Of a DNA stretch of 16,803 nucleotides, positions 1 to 6,325 are shown in pieces; position 1 is the first letter of the stretch, and each line of letters begins with the position of its first letter. The notes below the pieces were generated by a model. The model worked only from the letters and a program-made list of their open reading frames with translations, searched no databases and was not told the DNA's origin. The position numbers were made by a program, and so were the translations under genes. The DNA comes from CAZLYK01 sp964563495 (GTDB lineage Bacteria; Acidobacteriota; Blastocatellia; RBC074). The stretch covers positions 1 to 16,803 of the forward strand of contig CAZLYK010000121.1 of assembly GCA_964563495.1 (NCBI GenBank), read 5' to 3'.

Positions 1-549
1 ACAGAGCACGGTTTTCCGCAATGGCTGGCGAATGGATACATTTGCCGAGGGTGGGCGCTGGTCGAGGCGGGACAGGGCGCCGCAGGGGTGGCGCAGATGC
101 GCGAAGGCATCACTGCCATGCATGCCATCGGGGCCGATCTGCAACGGTCACGCTATCTGGCGCTGCTCGGCGAAGCGTGTGGAGCCATGGGCCAGATTGC
201 GGAAGGGCTCAGCCTGCTGGCTGAGGCGCTGGCCTTTGCCGAGCAATCTGGGGAGCGCTTTTACGAAGCGGAGATTTACCGGCTCAGAGGAGAACTGCTG
301 TCGAAGTCCGAAGCGCCTCAAGCAGCGGCGGAAGAATGTTTTCACCAAGCCCTCAAGGTGGCTCAGCGGCAACAGGCGAAATCACCGGAACTCCGTGCGA
401 TGATGAGCCTCGCGCGTTTGTGGCAACGACAAGGCAAGATCGCCGAAGCGCGGCAGAGGCTCGCGGAAATTTATGGCTGGTTTACCGAAGGCTTTGATAC
501 GGCGGATTTGAAAGACGCCAAAGCGCTGCTGGATGAATTGCAATCTTAA
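1..549 (+). CDS. C-terminal part of a TPR-rich ATPase/cyclase-type regulatory protein (5' partial)
   Basis: The frame is open from the first base of the window to a TAA at 547-549, so the gene begins upstream and only about 182 residues are seen. The protein is made of helical repeats rich in Ala, Leu and Glu, with the YRLRGELL motif near nt 277-300. That motif is typical of the C-terminal tetratricopeptide region of large AAA/NACHT-like regulators that often carry an N-terminal adenylate-cyclase or winged-helix domain. The catalytic or DNA-binding part is off the window, so the exact class cannot be stated. In this family the TPR region acts as a protein-interaction or sensing platform in the cytoplasm. 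The stop is 13 bases before the next ATG, and the Shine-Dalgarno sequence of that gene overlaps this stop, which suggests co-transcription. Family assignment is fairly sure; function is not. Confidence 0.75.
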   Translation, partial: TEHGFPQWLANGYICRGWALVEAGQGAAGVAQMREGITAMHAIGADLQRSRYLALLGEACGAMGQIAEGLSLLAEALAFAEQSGERFYEAEIYRLRGELLSKSEAPQAAAEECFHQALKVAQRQQAKSPELRAMMSLARLWQRQGKIAEARQRLAEIYGWFTEGFDTADLKDAKALLDELQS

Positions 550-562
550 GGAGGAGCAAAGT

Positions 563-913
563 ATGACCAGCAAAATCGTCGGCTCTGTGACAGGGCTGTG
601 GAGATTCCCGGTCAAATCCATGCGGGGCGAGCGTATGGGGGAGGCGGAACTCACGAAGCGAGGCATGGTTGGAGACCGCGCTTATGCGCTCATTGACACG
701 GATACGGGCAAGGTGGTGAGCGCGAAAAGCGCGCGGCTGTTTCCCGAACTGCTCGGTTGTCAGGCGGCGTTCGTCGAACCGCCACAATCGGACCGCGAAC
801 TGCATAATCGGATTCAGGTCGCTGGCCTGGGACATTCCCCTTGCGCAGGTGTGTACGCCGCGATTGACGCCGAGGGAACAATCCGAACCGGCGACCTCGT
901 GACGCTCATCTAA
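563..913 (+). CDS. MOSC-domain protein with the middle of the domain missing (internally deleted, in frame)
   Basis: ATG 563 follows an AAGGAGG Shine-Dalgarno at about 548-554; an upstream in-frame ATG at 533 lies inside the preceding gene and lacks a site. The product is 116 residues. Residues 1-73 match the N-terminal beta-barrel of MOSC proteins (GLWRFPVKSM, then GMVGDRAYALID, then FPELLGC). Residues 77-116 match the extreme C-terminus of the same family (HNRIQVAGLG, then GVYAAIDAEGTIRTGD). Family members are usually well over 200 residues, so roughly the central half is absent, including the segment that normally carries the conserved cysteine. MOSC proteins bind sulfur or molybdenum-cofactor ligands and transfer sulfur; this version should not be catalytic. 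The join is in frame near nt 779-793. It may be a genuine deletion or an assembly collapse. It could instead be annotated as a pseudogene. Confidence 0.75.
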   Translation: MTSKIVGSVTGLWRFPVKSMRGERMGEAELTKRGMVGDRAYALIDTDTGKVVSAKSARLFPELLGCQAAFVEPPQSDRELHNRIQVAGLGHSPCAGVYAAIDAEGTIRTGDLVTLI

Positions 914-924
914 CAGGAGACCCC

Positions 925-1323
925 ATGGAACACGAAATGCGCAAATTTGCAGAAGCCTACACCGCCGCGTGGTGTAGCCAGGACGCCGCTCGCGTAGCCG
1001 CATTCTTTGCGGAGGCAGGTTCACTCAGCGTCAATGACGACACGCCAGCCGTTGGACGGGAAGCCATTACCGCCGTGGCGCAGGGATTCATGACAGCGTT
1101 CCCCGATATGCAGGTCTTTTTTGACGATCTGGTTTTTCAGGAGGATCGGATCATTTATCACTGGACGCTGACGGGAACGAATACCGGGCCGGGCGGGGCA
1201 GGCCGCGCAGTGCGCATCAGTGGCTACGAAGTCTGGCAGATGGGAACGGATGGCCTGATCGCCAATTCGCGTGGTAACTTTGACTCCGAAGAGTATCGTC
1301 GTCAACTGGAAGCTGGCGATTGA
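925..1323 (+). CDS. SnoaL-like (NTF2-fold) small protein
   Basis: ATG 925 is preceded by AGGAGA at about 916-921, and the gene starts 11 bases after the MOSC stop, so the two are probably co-transcribed. The product is 132 residues, the normal length for a SnoaL/NTF2-like single-domain protein. Features of the family that can be seen: an N-terminal helix with YTAAWCSQD, then FFAEAGSLSVND, a second helix ending in FMTAFPDMQV, and the strand series DRIIYHWTLTGTNTGP and VRISGYEVWQMGTDGLI, ending in EEYRRQ. These proteins form a cone-shaped pocket and include polyketide cyclases, ester cyclases, isomerases and many proteins of unknown substrate. No signal peptide is present, so it is cytoplasmic. 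The substrate cannot be read from the sequence. Confidence 0.85.
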   Translation: MEHEMRKFAEAYTAAWCSQDAARVAAFFAEAGSLSVNDDTPAVGREAITAVAQGFMTAFPDMQVFFDDLVFQEDRIIYHWTLTGTNTGPGGAGRAVRISGYEVWQMGTDGLIANSRGNFDSEEYRRQLEAGD

Positions 1324-1372
1324 TTCCATCGTCTGAAAAACCTGAGTGTACCGAACAGGCTTGTTGCAGCAA

Positions 1373-1609
1373 TTTGGCGGCGATGGCCTCCGCATACTGT
1401 CCCTTTTGGCATAAAATTACTCCGATGCGGCGATGGGCCTCAATAAAATCCGCGTCCATCTCTAGCGTCTTCCGGAAATGAGCGAGGGCCTGGTCGTATT
1501 GGCGCGCGAAATAGAACATCTGTCCAATATCCAGATTGATGATCAGCGACAGAGGGTCAAGCTGCTGGGCAAGTTTCAGTTCAGCTACGGATTCTTCATG
1601 CCGCTCCAT
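1373..1609 (-). pseudogene. Fragment of a TPR protein (orphan remnant)
   Basis: Read on the minus strand from 1609, the translation gives about 79 residues of clear TPR sequence: RHEESVAELKLAQQLDPLSL, then FYFARQYDQALAHFRKTLEM, then IGVILCQKGQYAEAIA. This pattern is typical of the C-terminal TPR array of winged-helix/TPR regulators. Homology stops abruptly on both sides. Upstream of 1609 there is no continuing repeat, and downstream of about 1373 the frame reads on into unrelated sequence antisense to the SnoaL-like gene. There is no sign of its own ribosome binding site. It is therefore a piece cut from the middle of a larger gene, by recombination or by misassembly. The sequence from 1610 to 1885 holds no gene I can support. 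Confidence 0.65.
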
Positions 1610-1842
1610 TGACCAGAAATTGTGAAGCCGCTTTATGGTGTGGATTTTCGCCCATCTCGGTGGGTGAATTTTCGCGGCGGCTGACGGTTTCCAATATCCA
1701 AGCGATGACCTGTGCCTTGAAGTTTAACGAAATCCTCATAGGTCACCCCGGCACAGTGGTTGCCTTTTTTGGAAAACATCGCAAGAACTTCGCTTACACA
1801 GTCAGGTCAACAAGAACAGCGGCGATACGCTTTGAGGGACTG

Positions 1843-1858
1843 TGGCATAAGCATTGGT
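1843..1858 (+). promoter_or_regulatory. Possible sigma-54 (-24/-12) promoter of the activator gene
   Basis: TGGCATAAGCATTGGT matches the sigma-54 consensus TGGCAYR-N4-TTGCW at every fixed position except the C of the -12 GC pair, which is G here. It lies 27 bases before ATG 1886, so a transcript would begin at about 1869. The -12 mismatch affects a highly conserved base, so this is only a candidate, weaker than the site at 3615. Confidence 0.3.
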
Positions 1859-1885
1859 TTTTGTCCGTTTACCAAACAATGCCGT

Positions 1886-3454
1886 ATGAACGTTGACGTT
1901 CAGCAACTAACCCGCGAGCGCGACCGCCTGCGCCTCTTGCTTGAAGTAACCAATGCGGTCGTTGCTCATCTCGACCTGCATGATCTTCTCCACGCCATCT
2001 CCGCCTTGCTCGGTCGACTGGTGCCGCACGACCTGTCTAACATCGCTCTCTACGATCCGCAGGGCAACGGGTTTCGCGTCGTGGCGCTCGACTTCCCGGA
2101 GCACCAGGACTTCGTTCAGGAAAGCGAGCTGGTGCCGATTGAAGACAATCCCGTCGGACTGTCGTTCATGACGCGCCAGCCGGTGCTGCACCGCCGGATT
2201 GATCTCGAGAAGTTCCCGGGCGAAATCATGAGACGCGTCGTGGCCAGCGGCATCAAATCCGGGTGCAGCGTGCCGCTCATTTCGCATGAAAAAACGCTGG
2301 GCGTCTTAAGCCTGGGCAGCCTGCGCGAAAGCGCGTTTACCGAGGATGACGTCGAACTGCTCGGGGAGATCGGCAAGCGGGTCGCGATTGCGGTCGAGAA
2401 CGCCCTCGCCTACCGCGAAATCTCCGCGTTGAAGGCGCGGCTTCAGGAAGAGAACGTCTACCTGCAGGAAGAGATTCGCCAGCAACACAACTTCAAAGAG
2501 ATCATCGGCGCCAGCCCGGCGCTGAAAAAGGTTCTCGGACAGGTCGAGACCGTGGCGTCTACCGATTCGACGGTGCTGATCCTGGGCGAGACTGGTACGG
2601 GTAAGGAGCTTGTCGCCCGCGCCATCCACTCTTTGAGCGCCCGCCGCGAGCGCACGCTGGTCAAACTCAACTGCGCCGCCATCCCCACCGGCCTACTCGA
2701 AAGCGAACTCTTCGGCCACGAGAAAGGGGCGTTCACCGGCGCGATCAGTCAGCGCATGGGGCGCTTCGAGCTGGCCCACAAGGGAACCCTTTTTCTGGAT
2801 GAAGTCGGCGACATCCCACTCGAACTCCAGCCCAAGCTCCTGCGCGTCCTCCAGGAGCAGGAGTTCGAACGCTTGGGGAGCGCCCGCACTCAGAAGGTGG
2901 ACGTCCGCCTCATTGCCGCGACCAACGTCAACCTCGAACAACTCGTCGCCGACAAGCAGTTTCGCTCGGACCTCTACTATCGCCTCAACGTTTTCCCCAT
3001 CACCATCCCGCCCCTGCGCGACCGCCGCGAAGATATTCCTGTGCTGGTGCGCTGGTTCACTCAGAAGTTCGCTTCACGGATGCGGAAGCCGATTCGATCT
3101 ATCCCCGCCAGAACTCTCGCGGCGCTTGCCGAGTACCACTGGCCGGGCAACGTCCGTGAGCTTGAGAACCTCATCGAACGCGCGGTGATCCTCTCGTCAG
3201 GCCCGGAACTCGAAGTCTCGCTGCCTGAACTGCGTTCACAGGCGGTTGTGATTGCCGCTGAAGGCTCCGACCAGAATATGAATCCCAACCAGAGTCTGAA
3301 CTTCGAAGATGCTGAGCGTGCGCACATCCTCCGTGTTCTGCGCGACACGAATTGGATCATCGGCGGGTCGCGCGGCGCGGCGTCAAGGTTGGGGCTAAAC
3401 CGCTCGACCCTGCGGTCAAAGATGAAAAAGCTCGGCATCATCCGCCCTTCCTGA
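1886..3454 (+). CDS. Sigma-54-dependent transcriptional activator, GAF-AAA+-Fis type
   Basis: Product of 522 residues from ATG 1886. The open frame reaches back to 1760, but the protein sequence only becomes family-like at MNVDVQQLTRERDRL; no strong Shine-Dalgarno precedes either start. Domains: an N-terminal GAF sensor at about 20-172, a short coiled linker at about 176-203, and an AAA+ sigma-54 interaction domain at about 204-435. The AAA+ domain has Walker A GETGTGKE (234-241), the sigma-54 contact loop GAFTGA (281-286), Walker B TLFLDE (302-306 region) and the SDLYYRLNVFPI segment (361-372). A C-terminal Fis-type helix-turn-helix lies at about 493-514. All key residues are present, so it should be an active enhancer-binding protein that remodels RpoN holoenzyme using ATP. 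There is no receiver domain, so it is controlled by a ligand or protein on the GAF domain, as in FhlA or NorR. It lies directly upstream of a sigma-54 promoter and a stress-gene cluster, its likely target. Confidence 0.93.
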   Translation: MNVDVQQLTRERDRLRLLLEVTNAVVAHLDLHDLLHAISALLGRLVPHDLSNIALYDPQGNGFRVVALDFPEHQDFVQESELVPIEDNPVGLSFMTRQPVLHRRIDLEKFPGEIMRRVVASGIKSGCSVPLISHEKTLGVLSLGSLRESAFTEDDVELLGEIGKRVAIAVENALAYREISALKARLQEENVYLQEEIRQQHNFKEIIGASPALKKVLGQVETVASTDSTVLILGETGTGKELVARAIHSLSARRERTLVKLNCAAIPTGLLESELFGHEKGAFTGAISQRMGRFELAHKGTLFLDEVGDIPLELQPKLLRVLQEQEFERLGSARTQKVDVRLIAATNVNLEQLVADKQFRSDLYYRLNVFPITIPPLRDRREDIPVLVRWFTQKFASRMRKPIRSIPARTLAALAEYHWPGNVRELENLIERAVILSSGPELEVSLPELRSQAVVIAAEGSDQNMNPNQSLNFEDAERAHILRVLRDTNWIIGGSRGAASRLGLNRSTLRSKMKKLGIIRPS

Positions 3455-3519
3455 ATGCTCTGACTCCCCCGCCGGTGAAATCCCGCCAGTTAGGGCGATA
3501 TATCATTACTTTTGGTTTC

Positions 3520-3540
3520 GCGCCCGCCAATCGGCGGCGC
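3520..3540 (+). promoter_or_regulatory. GC-rich hairpin between activator gene and target operon
   Basis: GCGCCCGCC and GGCGGCGC form an 8-bp stem with one bulged C and a 4-base loop (AATC). It stands 65 bases after the activator stop and 75 bases before the sigma-54 promoter at 3615. No U-tract follows, so it is a poor intrinsic terminator. It could serve as a weak terminator or as an upstream dyad. The rest of 3455-3614 shows nothing else I can support. Confidence 0.3.
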
Positions 3541-3614
3541 GCGCCGTGTGACTCTCAACGCGCAATCCTTCTCTTTTCTGACGCTTACAGGCTCAACGCG
3601 ACCTTGAACGAATC

Positions 3615-3630
3615 TGGCAGGCCGCTTGCC
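3615..3630 (+). promoter_or_regulatory. Sigma-54 (-24/-12) promoter in front of the stress-gene operon
   Basis: TGGCAGGCCGCTTGCC fits the sigma-54 consensus TGGCACG-N4-TTGCW with intact GG at -24 and GC at -12 and exact spacing; only the C after TGGCA and the final W differ. Transcription would start near 3641, just ahead of the TGGAGG ribosome site (3648-3653) and GTG 3663. A sigma-54 activator gene ends 160 bases upstream, which strongly supports function. Confidence 0.7.
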
Positions 3631-3662
3631 ATATCTCAGACCGTGAATGGAGGCGTAAGGCA

Positions 3663-3974
3663 GTGATACGTATTAGCCAAATTCACGAAGATTCAAGGCA
3701 AGGCTTGTTGGTCGAAGGCAAGCTTTACGGCGAGTGGGTTGACGTGTTGGAAAACTGCTGGCTTGAGGCGCCGCACGCCCCCAACGGCGGGCCGATGCGC
3801 GTAGATCTGTCAGGGGTCAGCTACGTTGACGATAAGGGCCGCGAACTGCTCGCGCGCATGATCAAGGGCGGCGCCGAACTGCGGGCGACAGGAGTAATGA
3901 CCAGGGCGCTCATTGAAGAGATTATGGAGAAGATTGCGATGGCGCGCGATGGACAGATACCCGATGGCGTGTAG
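3663..3974 (+). CDS. Small STAS-like domain protein
   Basis: Starts at GTG 3663 behind TGGAGG (3648-3653). The product is 103 residues. The pattern RISQIHEDSRQGLLVEGKL, then WVDVLENCW, then MRVDLSGVSYVDDKGRELLARM (45-66), then GAELRATG follows the strand-helix order of STAS domains, related to anti-sigma-factor antagonists such as SpoIIAA. In SpoIIAA-like proteins the loop after VDLSGV.F.D carries a phosphorylatable Ser before Gly. Here the loop reads D56-D57-K58-G59, so that Ser is a Lys and classic phospho-switching is unlikely. It is the first gene after the sigma-54 promoter and 13 bases ahead of the next gene. I infer a cytoplasmic partner-binding or regulatory role for the operon; no partner is visible. 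Confidence 0.7.
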   Translation: MIRISQIHEDSRQGLLVEGKLYGEWVDVLENCWLEAPHAPNGGPMRVDLSGVSYVDDKGRELLARMIKGGAELRATGVMTRALIEEIMEKIAMARDGQIPDGV

Positions 3975-3987
3975 AGAGGAGGATCAG

Positions 3988-5094
3988 ATGACAATGATCA
4001 TAACAACGTGTTCGCGGCTTCGGCTGACAAGAGTGAGACTGTTGGCCAGCGCGCTTGTAACAGCGACGCTCGTTCTTGGTTTATTCGCCTATCCCGTGAC
4101 TCAAAATGACGCCATGAACCCTCCGCTGCGCGCGTTTCTGGAGAAGGAGATGGGTTTGACCGCCCCGGAGATGCAATCGGTGATCGCCGGACGGCCCGTG
4201 GCAAAGCTGCTGTGGACAAAAACGGAGGACGAAGTGGCGCTCTTCGGCGTCGTGAGAATTCATGCGCCACAAGAGCTATTCATCGCCAAGTTCAGAGACA
4301 TCACCGCGTTTGAAAGTGGCAAGGGGGTTCTGAGCATAGGCCGTTTTCACTCGCCCGCGGCGCTGAGCGACGTGGCCGCGTTGCAGATTGATCACAAGGA
4401 GTTGAGAGAAATTCCTCAGTGCGAGCCTGGCGACTGCACGATCAAGCTGTCCGACCGCGCGATGCAGTCTTTGCGACAGCAAATAGACTGGAATTCTCCG
4501 CAGGCCGCGGGTCAGGCGCAGCCGGTGATTCGGCGGGCTTTCGTGGATTACGTGGCGAACTACCAAAAGACAGGAGATGCGGCGCTGGCCGTGAATTTCG
4601 ATCAGGAGAAGCCGCAATCCATCCGCGATGATTTCCATCGCCTGCTGCAACATTCTTCGCACCTGTTCCAATACGATCCGCAGTTGGCCGGCTACTTGGA
4701 GAAGTACCCGCAGGCGAGGCCGCCCGGGACCGAGGATATTTTTTACTGGCAGAAAGCCGAGTTCGGCTTGAAGCCCGTCGTCAGAGCCAGTCATCTGGTC
4801 ATCCATCGCCGCCAGCAGGGCAGCGACATCACATATGCGATCGCTTCCAAGATGCTGCTTGCCAGCCACTATTTTCGAGCGGCGCTCGAATTGAAAAGCC
4901 TGGCGCCGGATGGCGCGTCGCCGGGCGGGAAATCGTTTTATCTGATCTGCCTCAACCGCTCTTTCGTGGACGGGCTGACGGGAGTCAAAGGAGGGCTGAT
5001 CCGTGGGACGGTGAAGGCGCGGAGCCGAGACTCGTTGGCTCGCTATCTGGCCGGCGTCAAACAGAAAATTGAGGCCGCTCACGGGGGACAGTAA
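3988..5094 (+). CDS. Membrane-anchored or secreted protein of unknown function
   Basis: ATG 3988 has a perfect GAGGAGG site just upstream; the open frame extends back to 3913 but overlaps the STAS gene there without a site. The product is 368 residues. An N-terminal positively charged stretch (Arg10, Arg12, Arg15, Arg17) precedes a hydrophobic segment at about 18-36, which is a signal peptide or anchor; no lipobox is evident. The rest is soluble and hydrophilic and should lie outside the cytoplasmic membrane. A short CEPGDC motif (Cys145 and Cys150) could form a disulfide or bind metal. I do not recognise a named domain. It sits second in the sigma-54 operon, between a STAS-like protein and a universal stress protein, suggesting an envelope-stress role. 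That role is inferred only from the neighbours. Confidence 0.8.
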   Translation: MTMIITTCSRLRLTRVRLLASALVTATLVLGLFAYPVTQNDAMNPPLRAFLEKEMGLTAPEMQSVIAGRPVAKLLWTKTEDEVALFGVVRIHAPQELFIAKFRDITAFESGKGVLSIGRFHSPAALSDVAALQIDHKELREIPQCEPGDCTIKLSDRAMQSLRQQIDWNSPQAAGQAQPVIRRAFVDYVANYQKTGDAALAVNFDQEKPQSIRDDFHRLLQHSSHLFQYDPQLAGYLEKYPQARPPGTEDIFYWQKAEFGLKPVVRASHLVIHRRQQGSDITYAIASKMLLASHYFRAALELKSLAPDGASPGGKSFYLICLNRSFVDGLTGVKGGLIRGTVKARSRDSLARYLAGVKQKIEAAHGGQ

Positions 5095-5166
5095 AACACC
5101 TCCATTCTCCGATGACGGCGGGCGACTTCGCAGGTGCAATACAGAACGAAGGGAGTCAAATGAAAG

Positions 5167-5625
5167 ATGAAGTTCAAACGAATACTCTGTGGTGTAGATT
5201 TTTTACCGGCCTCCATCCTGGCGTTCGAGACTGCCCTAGAGTTTGCGCGATCGTTTCAGGCTGCGCTTCACATCATGCACGTTATAGCAGTCTACCCGGT
5301 CGTTCCAGTGTTACCCGCACCGAATTCAGAGGACACGACAATGTCGCTGGAAGAGAAAGCGACGGAGGCGCTGGAGGCGTTGATTGAGCGAGAGGCAAAG
5401 GCGCTGGAGGGAGCGCCCTTAACGACCGAGATCACCAGAGGTCGGGCCTATCTCGAAATCTTGAATCGCGCGCGTGACTATCAAGCCGATCTCATTGTTC
5501 TGGGAGCAAAAGGGTTTCCTTTACCCGAAGAAGCTATTGGGGGAGGCACCGCCGAACACGTGTTCAAAGGTGCTTCATGTTCTGTTCTGATAGTCAGAGA
5601 CAATCCGAGTTCGGAGCGCCCTTGA
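5167..5625 (+). CDS. Universal stress protein (UspA family)
   Basis: ATG 5167 follows GGGAG at 5151-5155. An alternative ATG at 5160 is in another frame and leads to no family-like protein. The 152-residue product has the usual single-domain Usp layout: strand 1 FKRILCGVDF, helix with LAFETALEFARSFQAALHI, strand HVIAVYP, then helix LEALIEREAKAL, strand TTEITRG, helix ILNRARDYQADLIVLGAKG and the last strand CSVLIVRD. The nucleotide-loop region GAKG...GGGTAEHVF resembles the G-2X-G-9X-G-(S/T) ATP-binding signature but with spacing one residue longer, so ATP binding is probable rather than certain. Cytoplasmic and usually induced by starvation, oxygen limitation or other stress. It fits a stress operon controlled by a sigma-54 activator. 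Confidence 0.93.
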   Translation: MKFKRILCGVDFLPASILAFETALEFARSFQAALHIMHVIAVYPVVPVLPAPNSEDTTMSLEEKATEALEALIEREAKALEGAPLTTEITRGRAYLEILNRARDYQADLIVLGAKGFPLPEEAIGGGTAEHVFKGASCSVLIVRDNPSSERP

Positions 5626-5660
5626 GACGTTCCGAACAACACAAGAAAGGAGGAACAATC

Positions 5661-6215
5661 ATGACTACTTTTTCGATTCTCGACGCTTTCACAAAAAACT
5701 GGTGGGTCTTGCTCATCAGGGGAATTCTCGCCGTGCTGTTTGGCGTCATGGCGTTCACACTGCCCGATCTGACGCTCGTGACGCTCGTGCTGCTCTATGG
5801 CGTTTACGCCTTAGCCGACGGGCTGACGGCGATCTGGGTCGGCGGGCAGGCGCGCGCCTGGTGGTTCGTGCTGCTCGGCATACTCGGCGTGGTTGTCGGC
5901 GTCTTCACGTTCATCTACCCCGGCATCACCGCCGTCGCGTTGCTCTACCTGATCGCGGCCTGGGCCATCGTCCGGGGCGTCTTCGAGATCGTGACCGCGA
6001 TCCAGTTGCGCAAGGAGATCAGCAACGAATGGATGCTCATCATCGCCGGCATTCTCTCGGTCCTCTTCGGCGTGGCGCTTGTGGCTAAGCCGGCGGCCGG
6101 GGCGCTGGCGGTGGTCTGGATCATCGGCGCTTACGCATTCATCTTCGGCCTGGTGATGATCGTGCTGGCGTTCCGCCTGCGCGGATTGTCGGGGCGGTTG
6201 GAGAAGTTTGCATGA
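5661..6215 (+). CDS. HdeD family integral membrane protein (DUF308)
   Basis: ATG 5661 sits behind a strong AAAGGAGGA site; the frame opens earlier (5577) but that part overlaps the Usp gene. The 184-residue product has six hydrophobic helices at about 17-35, 38-60, 66-87, 90-112, 123-143 and 148-172. Repeated short motifs are typical of HdeD proteins: WWVLLIRGILAVLFGVMAF near the start, YGVYALADGLTAIW after helix 2, and a second copy of the pattern (MLIIAGILSVLFGVAL) in the second half. HdeD family proteins sit in the inner membrane and in Escherichia coli contribute to acid resistance at high cell density. The molecular activity is unknown. It is followed by an intergenic region with two hairpins. 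Confidence 0.93.
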   Translation: MTTFSILDAFTKNWWVLLIRGILAVLFGVMAFTLPDLTLVTLVLLYGVYALADGLTAIWVGGQARAWWFVLLGILGVVVGVFTFIYPGITAVALLYLIAAWAIVRGVFEIVTAIQLRKEISNEWMLIIAGILSVLFGVALVAKPAAGALAVVWIIGAYAFIFGLVMIVLAFRLRGLSGRLEKFA

Positions 6216-6229
6216 GCAGTGGGCAATTT

Positions 6230-6259
6230 GCTCCGGCTGCGCAGGCGATCAGCCGGAGC
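6230..6259 (+). promoter_or_regulatory. Perfect 10-bp stem-loop between HdeD and DUF1269 genes
   Basis: GCTCCGGCTG (6230-6239) and CAGCCGGAGC (6250-6259) are exact inverted copies with a 10-base loop, starting 14 bases after the HdeD stop. No U-tract follows, so it is not a classic Rho-independent terminator. It could be an mRNA stabiliser or processing site, or a partial attenuator that sets the ratio between the first four and last three genes. Confidence 0.55.
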
Positions 6260-6286
6260 GAAATCAAACCGTAATCGCCAATAACC

Positions 6287-6304
6287 CGTGGTTTCCAGAC
6301 CACG
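6287..6304 (+). promoter_or_regulatory. Second hairpin, just upstream of the DUF1269 ribosome binding site
   Basis: CGTGGT (6287-6292) pairs with ACCACG (6299-6304) around a 6-base loop (TTCCAG). It ends about 10 bases before the GAAGGAGGAAAG ribosome site of the gene at 6326, so it could affect translation initiation. It is one of two stem-loops in a 110-base gap. Confidence 0.45.
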
Positions 6305-6325
6305 ACTTCCTGAAGGAGGAAAGCT

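Noticed and set aside
1609..1896. 95-codon plus-strand frame before the activator gene
   Set aside because: No ribosome site, no domain, and it overlaps the activator start; the stretch is better read as leader sequence.
4276..5139. 287-codon open frame on the minus strand
   Set aside because: Opposite the exported unknown gene, which has a perfect ribosome site and signal peptide; the minus frame has neither.
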